Positions 1-13,827 of a stretch of DNA of 64,000 nt are shown here, piece by piece. The position numbers and the translations under genes were made by a program. Position 1 is the stretch's first letter; each line of letters starts with the position of its first letter. The notes beneath the pieces were generated by a model, which saw only the letters and a program-made list of their open reading frames with translations, was not told the origin of the DNA and did no database searches. The stretch covers positions 3,550,087 to 3,614,086 of the forward strand of contig CP090854.1 of assembly GCA_041879425.1 (NCBI GenBank), in the 5' to 3' direction. Origin of the DNA: Vibrio pomeroyi. GTDB lineage: Bacteria > Pseudomonadota > Gammaproteobacteria > Enterobacterales > Vibrionaceae.

Positions 1-100
1 GCTTGACGGATTAGATGCTACAAGAGGGATCACGGTAAGAAATACAGTTGTGATCTGGAGATAGATCTCTAGAAGGATTCTAGTTAGATATCTACTCTTG

Positions 101-178
101 TTCCCTTCGCAGGTATTAGCCTGATCAGGTTCAACGGATCCCGAGTTAACGGTCTCAGCCATATGGCACTCCGACAAG
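101..178 (-). promoter_or_regulatory. TPP riboswitch (THI element)
   Basis: Read on the minus strand, this stretch carries the conserved blocks of the thiamine pyrophosphate aptamer: CTGAGA (plus positions 153-158), then TTGAACCTGATCAGG, then a CTGCGAAGGGAA-type 3' closing strand. The aptamer binds TPP in the nascent mRNA and shuts off thiamine genes. The controlled gene is beyond base 1. In other vibrios thiC sits next to crcB, so thiC is the likely target (inference). Two imperfect inverted repeats at about 28-55 and 62-95 lie where an expression platform would be expected. Confidence 0.93.
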
Positions 179-193
179 TTCGATCGAGTATAT

Positions 194-219
194 AAAAACG
201 GCTTGGATAAGCCAAGCCG
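194..219 (-). terminator. Intrinsic terminator after crcB
   Basis: An 8-bp GC-rich stem (CGGCTTGG/CCAAGCCG) with a 5-base loop is followed on the minus strand by a T run. It sits 27 bases beyond the crcB stop and just upstream of the riboswitch, separating the two transcription units. Confidence 0.85.
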
Positions 220-245
220 AGTTGTTAACAAATCGTAAGAAAGTT

Positions 246-629
246 TTAAGACTTTATCAAAAGTTGGAAGCCGATCCATGCAGCCGAGATACTGAGAACC
301 ACGTTGAGCAGCACATTGAGCCCCATCTTAAAGAAAGCGCCCTGCTGCATAAGAAGTACGTTATCCATCGAAAATGTAGAAAACGTAGTCAGGGCTCCAA
401 GGAAACCAAGGCCGATGATCTGTCTCCATGGCTCAGTCGCAACCATCTCATTTTCAAATGCGGCGATGAGCAAACCCATAATGAAGGAGCCGATTACGTT
501 AACAGTTAGCGTACCGTAAGGAAAACCACGCCCTAACATCACTACACATAACTCTGAAATCAAATAGCGCGAACAAGCACCAAATGCACCACCAATGGCA
601 ATAAAACCTAAAATAGATAGCTGACCCAT
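246..629 (-). CDS. crcB: Fluoride ion channel CrcB (Fluc)
   Basis: CrcB/Fluc proteins are small inner-membrane dual-topology channels that export fluoride and relieve inhibition of enolase and pyrophosphatase. The 127-residue product has four hydrophobic segments, the family motif GGAFGACSRY (residues 13-22), the polar-track Asn segment TVNVIGSF (42-49) and the GALTTFSTFS motif (78-87) that holds the pore phenylalanines. The ATG at 629 is chosen because GGGAGGA lies just before it; an in-frame TTG four codons upstream has no such site. No fluoride riboswitch was recognised upstream. It ends at a strong terminator and is probably monocistronic. Confidence 0.96.
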   Translation of the reverse strand: MGQLSILGFIAIGGAFGACSRYLISELCVVMLGRGFPYGTLTVNVIGSFIMGLLIAAFENEMVATEPWRQIIGLGFLGALTTFSTFSMDNVLLMQQGAFFKMGLNVLLNVVLSISAAWIGFQLLIKS

Positions 630-729
630 GAATCCTCCCAAATAACAGTCCCTATATTCTAGCTTTACCGCCGATAAAAGCGAGGGTAGAAACTAAGAAT
701 GCATGCGCAAAAATTAAACGTTACAGGTG

Positions 730-2112
730 TCACTTAACTTCAATATATCCCATTAGTCCCGTTTTCATGTGCTCAATGACATGACAGTGGTACATCCAAA
801 GTCCAGGGTTGTCTGCAACAAACGCAGCTTTCGCTCGACCATTTTTCCCAAGTAACACAGTGTCGGTATGGAAGGGTTCTTCTATTTTTTTACCATCAAG
901 TTCCAATACAGTAAATGTATGACCATGAATATGAATCGGGTGATGATATTGAGTGACGTTCTTTAGATCGAATATGTAAGTCTTACCTAACTCTAAAGTC
1001 GCCAACGGTTCTGGAATATTGTCTTTGCTCATTCCCTCCCATGCTCGCTTGTTAGTAAGCCAAAACTTAGGCATGGACTTCCCGTCTTTAGATACCGGTG
1101 ATACCGCCCCTTCCCACTCAAACACAAAATCGATTTCTTCTGCGTTGGAGAGATCTAAGTTAGGCACGGGATTGAGAGGCAATGAAGGAAGTGTTTGGCC
1201 TTCTATTAGCGTGGAATCTACAACCTCAAACTCACACAAGGAGAACGGAAAACGCCCCTTCATTTGAAGGACATTCACTTGCTCGCCCACCTTGGGAGCA
1301 ATCAGCCCAAGGTCGACACGCATACCTGGACCAATTTTATGTTGAGTCAGCTTATAAGGTGTCTTTACAGGGTTACCATCAATGGCAATGACCCATGCTT
1401 CTGCCCCTTCAATAGCAATCGGATAGGTAATCGTGTTATCAACATTAGCGATACGGAGCCTAGTCGTTGCATGCTGCTTCAATTGATAAATAGGTTCATG
1501 TACTCCATTAACGCTACTCCACTCTCCTGGCGTGCCCATACGAGCGCTGAGGCGGGGAATCATTAAGTCTTTCCACTGACCTTGTTTGTCGATATGCCAA
1601 TGTTTAAGCATCAGAGCATGCTCTTCATCGAACTGAACTGGCGCGCTCTCTTCAACAATAATAAGGCCGACTAAGCCCATACCCAGTTGTTTAACGCTGT
1701 TCATGTGTGGGTGATACCAGAAAGTACCCGCATCTGGTGGCGTAAACTCATAGACAAACGTTTCACCGGGCATAATCGGAGGCTGACTTAAGAAAGGAAC
1801 TCCGTCCATTTCGATCGGAATTCTCAGGCCATGCCAATGAATTGTGGTCGGTTCTGATAGCTTGTTTGTAAATCGAATCGTTACCTTTTCGCCTTGTCGA
1901 CAGCGAATAATCGGCGCTGGAATCTGTCCATTAAAGGCTAAAACGTTAGTACTAAATCCCTTCACCAATTCAGCGGTTGAAGGCTCAGCAGTTAAGTCAT
2001 AAACGAACTTTCCTTGATCATCAACAGACCGCTTCATCGAGCAAGCAGGTAGGACGGTTAATGCAGATATAGCGAGAGATGATTGAATAAACTTACGACG
2101 GGAAATATCCAT
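730..2112 (-). CDS. Tat-exported multicopper oxidase (laccase/CueO-like)
   Basis: This 460-residue protein oxidises a substrate (phenolic, Cu(I) or Fe(II), unknown here) and reduces O2 to water in the periplasm. It begins with a twin-arginine signal (SRRKFIQ, residues 4-10) and a hydrophobic stretch ending in LPAC, so it could be a lipoprotein. All copper motifs are present: HWHG (92-95), WYHPH (132-136), HPIHIH (391-396) and HCHVIEH (442-448). The axial T1 position, five residues after the last His, is Leu453 rather than the Met of CueO. It lacks the long Met-rich insert of CueO. A Fur-like operator sits between its likely -35 and -10. Substrate is not predictable from sequence. Confidence 0.9.
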   Translation of the reverse strand: MDISRRKFIQSSLAISALTVLPACSMKRSVDDQGKFVYDLTAEPSTAELVKGFSTNVLAFNGQIPAPIIRCRQGEKVTIRFTNKLSEPTTIHWHGLRIPIEMDGVPFLSQPPIMPGETFVYEFTPPDAGTFWYHPHMNSVKQLGMGLVGLIIVEESAPVQFDEEHALMLKHWHIDKQGQWKDLMIPRLSARMGTPGEWSSVNGVHEPIYQLKQHATTRLRIANVDNTITYPIAIEGAEAWVIAIDGNPVKTPYKLTQHKIGPGMRVDLGLIAPKVGEQVNVLQMKGRFPFSLCEFEVVDSTLIEGQTLPSLPLNPVPNLDLSNAEEIDFVFEWEGAVSPVSKDGKSMPKFWLTNKRAWEGMSKDNIPEPLATLELGKTYIFDLKNVTQYHHPIHIHGHTFTVLELDGKKIEEPFHTDTVLLGKNGRAKAAFVADNPGLWMYHCHVIEHMKTGLMGYIEVK

Positions 2113-2149
2113 ATTTGTTGCCTTTTAGTAATAACGACCAAAATGTAAC

Positions 2150-2178
2150 AAAATATTGAGAATAATTCTCATAAAGAA
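2150..2178 (-). promoter_or_regulatory. Promoter with Fur-type operator for the multicopper oxidase
   Basis: The 15-base perfect palindrome TGAGAATAATTCTCA (2157-2171) matches the 7-1-7 Fur box layout. On the minus strand it fills the spacer between a possible -35 (TTCTTT, plus 2173-2178) and -10 (TATTTT, plus 2150-2155) that are 17 bases apart, so bound Fur would block polymerase. It lies about 45-60 bases upstream of the oxidase start. The -35/-10 assignment is weaker than the operator call. Confidence 0.72.
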
Positions 2179-2298
2179 GTGCGGTTTGTGCTGTAAATTG
2201 TTTATAAAAGACGCGGGGATAAGTAAGTACTTACACTATTAAGGCTAGGTTCTGTTAAAGATAGGGAATATCGATTAAAAAATCGAACCAACAGACGT

Positions 2299-2328
2299 AA
2301 AAATCCCCAGCATTTCTGCTGAGGCTTT
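2299..2328 (-). terminator. Second, degenerate rRNA-operon terminator
   Basis: The inverted repeat (CCCAGCA/TGCTGAGG, loop TTTC) is followed on the minus strand by a T-rich tract. It is a diverged copy of the terminator at 2422-2454, sharing the core CCAGCATTTCTGCT, and lies after the degenerate tRNA-Trp copy. It may serve as a back-up terminator for the rRNA operon. Confidence 0.6.
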
Positions 2329-2333
2329 AGATA

Positions 2334-2400
2334 TGGCAGGGATGGAAGTTTAGACTCCCAACACGCGCTATTTTAGTAAATCGGGGGACCCGCTACTCTG
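2334..2400 (-). pseudogene. Degenerate tRNA-Trp copy
   Basis: Read beside the intact tRNA-Trp at 2460-2536, this stretch repeats the 3' acceptor strand (TGGCAGGG), most of the T arm (ACTCCCAACACGCG on the plus strand) and part of the D/anticodon side (CTACTCTG versus CTGCTCTG). The anticodon stem is disrupted by extra bases and the 5' acceptor strand is missing, so no cloverleaf can form. It is followed by its own copy of the terminator, which points to a tandem duplication of [tRNA-Trp + terminator] that later decayed. Confidence 0.75.
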
Positions 2401-2421
2401 AAAATGTATTAGATTCAAAAA

Positions 2422-2454
2422 GCAAAAAGGCTCCAGCATTTCTGCTAGAGCCTT
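2422..2454 (-). terminator. rRNA operon terminator
   Basis: AAGGCTC pairs with GAGCCTT around an inner CAGCA/TGCT stem, followed on the minus strand by TTTTTGCTTTTT. It lies directly after tRNA-Trp, the last intact gene of the rRNA operon. Confidence 0.85.
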
Positions 2455-2459
2455 AAATA

Positions 2460-2536
<77 letters not shown>

Positions 2537-2596
2537 AAAACTTTATCTTACTTCAGATTCGAAAAAACCTCGCACTAGGCGAGGTTATCGAATAAG

Positions 2597-2673
2597 TGGC
2601 GGAGTGGACGGGACTCGAACCCGCGACCCCCGGCGTGACAGGCCGGTATTCTAACCAACTGAACTACCACTCC
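2597..2673 (-). tRNA. tRNA-Asp (anticodon GTC)
   Basis: The 77-base minus-strand sequence starts GGAGTGGTAGTTCAG, carries the anticodon GTC in CCTGTCACG, the T-loop GTTCGAGTC and an encoded CCA end. It lies about 45 bases after the 5S gene, in the usual distal tRNA position of Vibrio and E. coli rRNA operons. Confidence 0.96.
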
Positions 2674-2718
2674 GCAGTGGACTACTTGTCGTCGCTGACA
2701 AGTCGTTCATAATTTAAA

Positions 2719-2836
2719 GCCTGGCGATGTCCTACTCTCACATGGGGAAGCCCCACACTACCATCGGCGCTATTGTGTTTCACTTCTGAGTTCGGCATGG
2801 AATCAGGTGGGTCCACAATGCTATGGTCGCCAAGCA
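2719..2836 (-). rRNA. rrf: 5S ribosomal RNA
   Basis: The minus strand shows the typical gammaproteobacterial 5S ends (TGCTTGGCGACCATAGC at the start, GCCAGGC at the end) and the internal CCGAACTCAGAAGTGAAAC block. It is about 118 bases and sits about 95 bases downstream of the 23S 3' end. The ends are accurate to a few bases. Confidence 0.95.
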
Positions 2837-2930
2837 AATTTTAAAATTCGGAAAACTGTAATTTAAAAGTCTCTCTTCAAACTCATTCAAGGTCTCTCTT
2901 TGAGTCCATCAAAACCCCTTGGGTGTTGTA

Positions 2931-5821
<2,891 letters not shown>

Positions 5822-6052
5822 ATACAACCCGAAAGGGTCTTAGCGTATGGCAACTAACCAAGGTTTTTGGTTGTCATTAAGAAGGGTTAATTCTCAATGA
5901 CTGTTTGCCGGACTCAATTGTGATTCAAACAAGTTTGAATCGAATACAAGACACTTGAATGTGTTTGTTGTGTTTACCTAAAAGGTAAACATTGAGAACT
6001 TTTAAATTTGATTGAATTACTCGTAAATAATCAATCAGTCAGCTTTCCAAAT

Positions 6053-6064
6053 TGTTAAAGAGCA
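6053..6064 (-). promoter_or_regulatory. boxA antitermination site before 23S
   Basis: Read on the minus strand this is TGCTCTTTAACA, the exact rRNA boxA, located between tRNA-Val and the 23S gene. It recruits the NusB/NusE antitermination complex. Confidence 0.85.
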
Positions 6065-6128
6065 AGAGTTTCAAAGTATTAAACTTTTAACCCATTTTTA
6101 AAAACTCTCCGAGGAGAATGCTTAAAGA

Positions 6129-6204
6129 TGGTGGGCGATACCGGGCTCGAACCAGTGACCCCCTGCTTGTAAGGCAGGTGCTCTCCCAACTGAGCTAATC
6201 GCCC
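6129..6204 (-). tRNA. tRNA-Val (anticodon TAC)
   Basis: The 76-base minus-strand gene begins GGGCGATTAGCTCAG, carries anticodon TAC in CCTTACAAG, the T-loop GTTCGAGCC and an encoded CCA. It is the last of four tRNAs in the 16S-23S spacer. Confidence 0.96.
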
Positions 6205-6233
6205 ATAAAAGTTTTAATTCCTTATGGAAGGAA

Positions 6234-6309
6234 TGGTGGAGCTATGCGGGATCGAACCGCAGACCTCCTGCGTGCAAGGCAGGCGCTCTCCCAGCTGAGC
6301 TATAGCCCC
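6234..6309 (-). tRNA. tRNA-Ala (anticodon TGC)
   Basis: The 76-base minus-strand gene begins GGGGCTATAGCTCAG, has anticodon TGC in CCTTGCACG, the T-loop GTTCGATCC and an encoded CCA. It is the third spacer tRNA of the rRNA operon. Confidence 0.96.
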
Positions 6310-6333
6310 ATATTTTATTTCCTTGGGAGGAAA

Positions 6334-6409
6334 TGGTGGGTCGTGCAGGATTCGAACCTGCGACCAATTGATTAAAAGTCAACTGCTCTACCAACTGAGC
6401 TAACGACCC
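6334..6409 (-). tRNA. tRNA-Lys (anticodon TTT)
   Basis: The 76-base minus-strand gene begins GGGTCGTTAGCTCAG, has anticodon TTT in ACTTTTAAT, the T-loop GTTCGAATC and an encoded CCA. It is the second tRNA in the 16S-23S spacer. Confidence 0.96.
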
Positions 6410-6411
6410 AA

Positions 6412-6487
6412 TGGTATCCCGTAGGGGAGTCGAACCCCTGTTACCGCCGTGAAAGGGCGGTGTCCTAGGCCTCTAGACGAACGGGAC
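6412..6487 (-). tRNA. tRNA-Glu (anticodon TTC)
   Basis: The 76-base minus-strand gene begins GTCCCGTTCGTCTAG, has anticodon TTC in CCTTTCACG, the T-loop GTTCGACTC and an encoded CCA. It is the first tRNA after 16S; only two bases separate it from tRNA-Lys. Confidence 0.96.
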
Positions 6488-6576
6488 ACTGGATTGAAGA
6501 ACTTGGGAGTTCTTCGTCTCTTTTACTTTCTAAACCTAATCAATCTGTGTGGACACTTATCGTGAATATCTTCGTA

Positions 6577-8131
<1,555 letters not shown>

Positions 8132-8380
8132 AAGATTTTGTGACTCAACGAATACTGACTTCAAAACTAATATTTACCGAAGTAAACATGTAATTCTAAA
8201 GCTATTACCATTCCAACAGAATGGTAATGAATTGACTGTGCCGAATAACTACAAGTAGTTAAACGTATTGGTCACTCAGTTCATTGAAATCAATTTTGAT
8301 TCCGAAGAATCTGTTTTATCTAACGATAAAACGTTTTGATATTCATCAACGAGTGCCCACACAGATTGATAGGTTTAAAT

Positions 8381-8391
8381 TGTTAAAGAGC
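8381..8391 (-). promoter_or_regulatory. boxA antitermination site in the 16S leader
   Basis: Read on the minus strand this is GCTCTTTAACA, the rRNA boxA core. It lies between promoter P2 and the 16S gene, where NusB/S10 load onto the transcript. Confidence 0.85.
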
Positions 8392-8426
8392 TTTTCCTTT
8401 TTGAGCTTCGCTCAAATCGGACGGCC

Positions 8427-8454
8427 ATTTTAGCGATTTAAGTTTTAGTGTCAA
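8427..8454 (-). promoter_or_regulatory. rRNA promoter P2
   Basis: TTGACA (plus 8449-8454) and TAAAAT (plus 8427-8432) are 16 bases apart on the minus strand. It lies about 120 bases downstream of P1 and upstream of boxA, the normal tandem arrangement of rRNA promoters. Confidence 0.85.
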
Positions 8455-8554
8455 CCACTATTTTCAAAACTTTTTTCAAGCGCTTAGCTTGGCTAATTTG
8501 GCTTGCTGATTCGTTTTGGTTTCCTAAGAAGCCATCCCGTGTCAGCGAGGTGGC

Positions 8555-8610
8555 ATTATAGAGATTTCGATCACACTGGCAAGCCCTTTTTTAAGTTTTT
8601 CTTACTTTTT
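8555..8610 (-). promoter_or_regulatory. rRNA promoter P1 with AT-rich UP element
   Basis: TTGCCA (plus 8577-8582) and a perfect TATAAT (plus 8555-8560) are separated by 16 bases, the short spacer typical of stringently controlled rRNA promoters. Runs of A and T directly upstream (8585-8610) resemble an UP element. The 8132-8702 stretch holds P1, P2, the leader and boxA; no protein gene was found. Confidence 0.9.
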
Positions 8611-8702
8611 TGATTGTTCGAGCGTTTTTTGTTCAAAACACGCTATTTTCACTAGTATTCCCCTTAATTAGGGCCTTAAGGTGGCTATATAAAGGAGGAT
8701 TT

Positions 8703-9248
8703 ATGAGTTCAATACGCAGTTACAAAGGTATATCACCTCAGATCGGGCAAGGTGTCTATATAGATACAAGTTCGGTACTGGTTGGTGATATCAAAATCGG
8801 TGATGACTCTAGTGTATGGCCTTTGGTTGCAGCTCGAGGGGATGTGAACCACATACATATAGGCGATAGAACTAATATCCAAGATGGCAGTGTTCTTCAT
8901 GTTACCCACAAAAATGCAGAAAACCCTGAGGGTTATCCTCTATTAATAGGTAATGATGTCACTATCGGTCATAAAGTCATGCTACATGGCTGCACTATTA
9001 AGGATCGCGTACTCGTAGGTATGGGAGCTATTGTGCTGGATGGTGTGGTTATCGAACAAGAAGTGATGATTGGTGCGGGAAGCTTGGTTCCACCTAACAA
9101 GGTACTTGAGAGCGGTTACCTATATGTAGGAAGCCCCGTTAAGCAAGCACGCCCATTAAATGATAAAGAACGTGCTTTCTTGCAAAAGTCGGCTGACAAC
9201 TATGTTCAGAATAAAAATGACTATCTAGATTCTGTACTTCCTATTTAA
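8703..9248 (+). CDS. yrdA: Gamma-class carbonic anhydrase-like protein YrdA
   Basis: The 181-residue product is a left-handed beta-helix built of hexapeptide repeats (about residues 10-145), like YrdA/CaiE and Cam carbonic anhydrases. Metal-ligand histidines fall at 66 (LHVTH), 90 (IGHKVMLHG) and 95. Activity of YrdA-type proteins as carbonic anhydrase is not settled, so it may bind another ligand. The ATG at 8703 is chosen because AAAGGAGGA lies 5 bases before it; the frame is open for 31 codons upstream but lacks a ribosome site. It runs divergently from the rRNA operon and its stop overlaps that of the next gene by 4 bases. Confidence 0.93.
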   Translation: MSSIRSYKGISPQIGQGVYIDTSSVLVGDIKIGDDSSVWPLVAARGDVNHIHIGDRTNIQDGSVLHVTHKNAENPEGYPLLIGNDVTIGHKVMLHGCTIKDRVLVGMGAIVLDGVVIEQEVMIGAGSLVPPNKVLESGYLYVGSPVKQARPLNDKERAFLQKSADNYVQNKNDYLDSVLPI

Positions 9249-9514
9249 AGCGCTTTGATCTGAATTCGATTAGAGGAGTCATACTCCTCTTCTTCTATTA
9301 GCTCTTCTGCTAATTCTTCAATATCAAAACGAAGCTCAGAAAATATGGCCAATGCTTGTTTGCCTTCTTCTATATCTTTACCAGCCAATCGAGACAACTC
9401 CTCAATAGACACAACACACTCGATCAACGCACCAGACTGCTGTGCTGGGAAAACGATAGACTGACTCTCTTCATCCCAATCTTGGATGTCAGGGAATAGG
9501 ATTGATTGATTCAT
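9245..9514 (-). CDS. DUF1488 family protein
   Basis: This acidic 89-residue protein resembles the DUF1488 family found next to aroE in vibrios and relatives. It begins MNQSILFPDIQDW and its C-terminal half is dominated by Glu (EELAEELIEEEEYD, about residues 67-80). No catalytic motif is visible and function is unknown. It follows aroE by 16 bases, so it is probably the last gene of the tsaC-hemF-aroE run. It converges on yrdA with a 4-base overlap, leaving no space for a terminator. Confidence 0.85.
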   Translation of the reverse strand: MNQSILFPDIQDWDEESQSIVFPAQQSGALIECVVSIEELSRLAGKDIEEGKQALAIFSELRFDIEELAEELIEEEEYDSSNRIQIKAL

Positions 9515-9530
9515 TTTTATAGGTACCTTG

Positions 9531-10361
9531 TTACATCTCTAGATTTCTACGCAATTCTCTTAAGATCTGCTTAATTCCTGGGCGAAGGCCACGCCATAGC
9601 ATGAAGCTCTCTGCAGCCTGACCCACCAACATACCTAAACCATCATAAGCAGCATGAACACCATTATCTAATGCCCACTGATTAAATACAGTTGTTCCAG
9701 ATCCGTAGACCATGTCATAGACGGTGCTGTTTGTATTAAAGATCACATCGGAAACTTCAGGGAGCTGGCCACTTAAGCCTGATGACGTGGAGTTAATAAT
9801 GACATCAAAGCCTTCATTCACATCACTTAGTCCCATTCCTTTGATATTGCCATGTGAAGAAAACATCTCAGCTAGAAGTTCAGCCTTTGAACTGGTTCGG
9901 TTAGCAACCACCAATTGTTGTGGTTTTTGATCAAAAAGAGGCTGAATTACACCTCTTGCTGCGCCACCAGCACCTAGCAAGAGGACTCGAGCTCCCTCTA
10001 ATACCACTTGATGCTGAAGCAAGTCTTGAACAAGCCCCTCACCATCAGTGTTATCACCGATGATCTCTCCGTCATCTAATTTCTTCAATGTATTAACGGC
10101 ACCAGCTAATTGAGCCCTTTCCGTTAGGCGATTAGCAAACTGATAAGCGTCTTCTTTAAATGGTGCAGTGACATTACACCCTCTACCACCTTCGCTAAAA
10201 AAAGCTTTAGCCGCGGTAGTGAACTGACCGTGTTCTGGCTGCAGTGCTGTATAGGTAAGTTGTTGATTGGTTTGGCGAGCAAATAACGTGTGAATGAATG
10301 GCGATTTGCTTTGCCCAATAGGGTTACCGAAAACGGCATAACGATCTACTTGCTGTGTCAT
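9531..10361 (-). CDS. aroE: Shikimate dehydrogenase (NADP+)
   Basis: AroE reduces 3-dehydroshikimate to shikimate with NADPH in the cytoplasmic aromatic amino acid pathway. The 276-residue product has the substrate site NPIGQSKSP (13-21), catalytic Lys69 in NVTAPFK, NTDGEG with the catalytic Asp (104-109), and the glycine-rich dinucleotide loop GAGGAARG (130-137). Length is normal. The start has TAAGGAT upstream. An intrinsic terminator separates it from hemF, so it may rely partly on read-through or its own promoter. Confidence 0.97.
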   Translation of the reverse strand: MTQQVDRYAVFGNPIGQSKSPFIHTLFARQTNQQLTYTALQPEHGQFTTAAKAFFSEGGRGCNVTAPFKEDAYQFANRLTERAQLAGAVNTLKKLDDGEIIGDNTDGEGLVQDLLQHQVVLEGARVLLLGAGGAARGVIQPLFDQKPQQLVVANRTSSKAELLAEMFSSHGNIKGMGLSDVNEGFDVIINSTSSGLSGQLPEVSDVIFNTNSTVYDMVYGSGTTVFNQWALDNGVHAAYDGLGMLVGQAAESFMLWRGLRPGIKQILRELRRNLEM

Positions 10362-10382
10362 ATCCTTACCTAACAGAAATAA

Positions 10383-10411
10383 TAAAAAGGGTCATCTATA
10401 TAGATGACCCT
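10383..10411 (-). terminator. Terminator between hemF and aroE
   Basis: A near-perfect 24-base inverted repeat (AGGGTCATCTA with its complement) is followed on the minus strand by TTTTTATT. It lies in the 77-base gap after hemF and before aroE, so it would reduce transcription of aroE and the DUF1488 gene from the tsaC-hemF promoter. Confidence 0.85.
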
Positions 10412-10438
10412 ATCACTATCCCTATAAGGAAGGAAGAA

Positions 10439-11934
<1,496 letters not shown>

Positions 11935-12040
11935 GGGTACCTCATTAATTCAGTTATCTAACTCACTAAGTGTACAAATTATCACTCACTGTGACTAAAG
12001 CTATTTGTTTATAAAATGTATCAATTAACAACTTAGACTG

Positions 12041-12078
12041 ACGCAAACGTTTTCCTTAAGCGATTTTACCCGTATAAT
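12041..12078 (+). promoter_or_regulatory. purEK promoter with PurR operator
   Basis: ACGCAAACGTTTTCCT (12041-12056) matches the PurR operator with 14-15 of 16 positions. A TATAAT -10 lies at 12073-12078, so the operator covers the -35 region. PurR with hypoxanthine or guanine would repress purE-purK here, as known in E. coli. Confidence 0.88.
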
Positions 12079-12128
12079 GCGCGCAAAATATCTAATCACT
12101 AATTAAATCGTACCTGAAGGAGTTTGAG

Positions 12129-12614
12129 ATGACTGTCGGTATTATCATGGGTTCTAAATCTGATTGGCCAACAATGAAGCTAGCTGCAGAAATGTTGGAT
12201 CAGTTTGGCGTGGCGTACGAAACAAAAGTGGTTTCTGCTCACCGCACACCTCAGTTGCTAGCAGACTACGCAACCAGTGCGAAAGAGCGCGGTATTAAAG
12301 TGATTATTGCTGGCGCTGGCGGCGCAGCTCACCTACCAGGTATGGCGGCTGCCTTCACAAGCGTACCTGTTCTTGGTGTTCCAGTTCAATCTAAAGCACT
12401 GAAAGGCATGGACTCTCTACTTTCTATCGTGCAAATGCCAAAAGGCATCGCGGTAGGTACTCTAGCTATCGGTGAAGCTGGTGCAGCGAACGCTGGCATC
12501 CTAGCGGCACAAATCATTGGTACACACAATGAAGATGTGATGGCAAAAGTAGAAGCGTTCCGCTCTGAGCAAACAGAAACGGTACTTGCTAATCCAAACC
12601 CTGCAGAGGACTAA
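12129..12614 (+). CDS. purE: N5-carboxyaminoimidazole ribonucleotide mutase
   Basis: PurE rearranges N5-CAIR to CAIR in de novo purine synthesis, the step after PurK. The 161-residue class I protein shows [10 protein letters not shown] (8-17) and SAHRTP (about 38-43) for substrate binding and [11 protein letters not shown] (about 61-71) with the active-site His. GAAGGAG precedes the ATG. It is five bases upstream of purK and the two form an operon under a PurR operator. Confidence 0.97.
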   Translation: MTVGIIMGSKSDWPTMKLAAEMLDQFGVAYETKVVSAHRTPQLLADYATSAKERGIKVIIAGAGGAAHLPGMAAAFTSVPVLGVPVQSKALKGMDSLLSIVQMPKGIAVGTLAIGEAGAANAGILAAQIIGTHNEDVMAKVEAFRSEQTETVLANPNPAED

Positions 12615-12619
12615 TTCCC

Positions 12620-13750
12620 ATGCATGTTCTTGTGTTAGGCGCGGGCCAACTTGCTCGCATGATGTCCCTAGCTGGGGCACCGCTGAATATTGAAATTTCT
12701 GCTTTTGATGTTGGCAGCAAAAATATTGTTCATCCATTAACGCAAGCGATTCTAGGCAACGGCTTAGAAAATGCGATAGAGCGCGCGGACGTCATTACTG
12801 CTGAGTTTGAACATATCCCTCACGATGTACTTGAGGTATGTGAGCGCAGCGGTAAGTTCTTACCGACCACAGAAGCAATCAAAGCCGGCGGTGACCGTCG
12901 CCTTGAAAAAGCGCTGTTAGACGAAGCGAACGTGAAAAACGCTAAGTACTATGTGATTAACTCTCGCGAAGACTTTGATGCTGCGATCGCTCACGTTGGC
13001 TTACCAATGGTACTGAAGAGCACACTTGGTGGCTACGATGGTAAGGGCCAGTGGCGCTTAAAGACATTAGACAATGTTGACGCGACTTGGACAGAAATGG
13101 CCGAGTGCATTGCAGCGACAGACAATCAAGCCATTGTGGCTGAAGAGTTCGTTCCATTCGACCGAGAAGTATCACTGGTTGGTGCTCGCGGTACCAATGG
13201 CGAGATTCAAGTGTACCCACTGGCTGAGAATGTTCACACCGATGGCGTGTTGAGCTTATCAACCGCAATTGACGACATGGAACTGCAAGATCAAGCAAAA
13301 ACCATGTTCACCGCAATTGCAGAACGCTTGGATTACGTTGGCGTACTAGCACTTGAATTCTTTGATGTTCAAGGTTCACTGCTGGTTAACGAGATTGCAC
13401 CACGTGTTCATAACTCTGGCCACTGGACGCAACAAGGCGCTGAAACTTGTCAGTTTGAGAACCATCTGCGTGCTGTATGTGGCATGCCACTAGGCAGCAC
13501 TAAGCTGATTCGTCCAACCGCAATGATCAACATTCTTGGTGAAGATACTCTACCTGAGGCTATTCTGGCTCAAGGCGGCTGTCATGTTCATTGGTATGGC
13601 AAAGAAAAGCGTGCAGGTCGTAAGATGGGCCACATTAACGTGAGCGCTGACTACAACGCAGAGCTGCAAAGAGCGTTGTGCTCATTGGCTGATATTCTTG
13701 ATAAGCAAGCCTACCCGGCTGTGCATGAGTTTGCTGAGCAGATGAAATAA
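12620..13750 (+). CDS. purK: N5-carboxyaminoimidazole ribonucleotide synthase
   Basis: PurK carboxylates AIR to N5-CAIR using ATP and bicarbonate, feeding PurE. The 376-residue ATP-grasp protein starts with the GAGQLARMM pre-ATP-grasp loop (7-15). It carries [13 protein letters not shown] (about 133-145) for ATP and EFFDVQG...[14 protein letters not shown] in the metal/active-site region. Length is slightly longer than the E. coli protein. A bidirectional terminator follows. Confidence 0.97.
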   Translation: MHVLVLGAGQLARMMSLAGAPLNIEISAFDVGSKNIVHPLTQAILGNGLENAIERADVITAEFEHIPHDVLEVCERSGKFLPTTEAIKAGGDRRLEKALLDEANVKNAKYYVINSREDFDAAIAHVGLPMVLKSTLGGYDGKGQWRLKTLDNVDATWTEMAECIAATDNQAIVAEEFVPFDREVSLVGARGTNGEIQVYPLAENVHTDGVLSLSTAIDDMELQDQAKTMFTAIAERLDYVGVLALEFFDVQGSLLVNEIAPRVHNSGHWTQQGAETCQFENHLRAVCGMPLGSTKLIRPTAMINILGEDTLPEAILAQGGCHVHWYGKEKRAGRKMGHINVSADYNAELQRALCSLADILDKQAYPAVHEFAEQMK

Positions 13751-13781
13751 GCCAGCATGGGCTTATGTTAGTTTTAAATAC

Positions 13782-13812
13782 AAAAACGGCGCTCAGTGAG
13801 CGCCGTTTTTAT
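13782..13812. terminator. Bidirectional terminator between purK and yrdD
   Basis: AAAAACGGCGCTCA and its complement form an 11-bp stem with flanking A and T runs, so it can stop transcription from both directions. purK ends 31 bases before it and yrdD ends 15 bases after it. Confidence 0.9.
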
Positions 13813-13827
13813 TTCTATAATCTAAAG

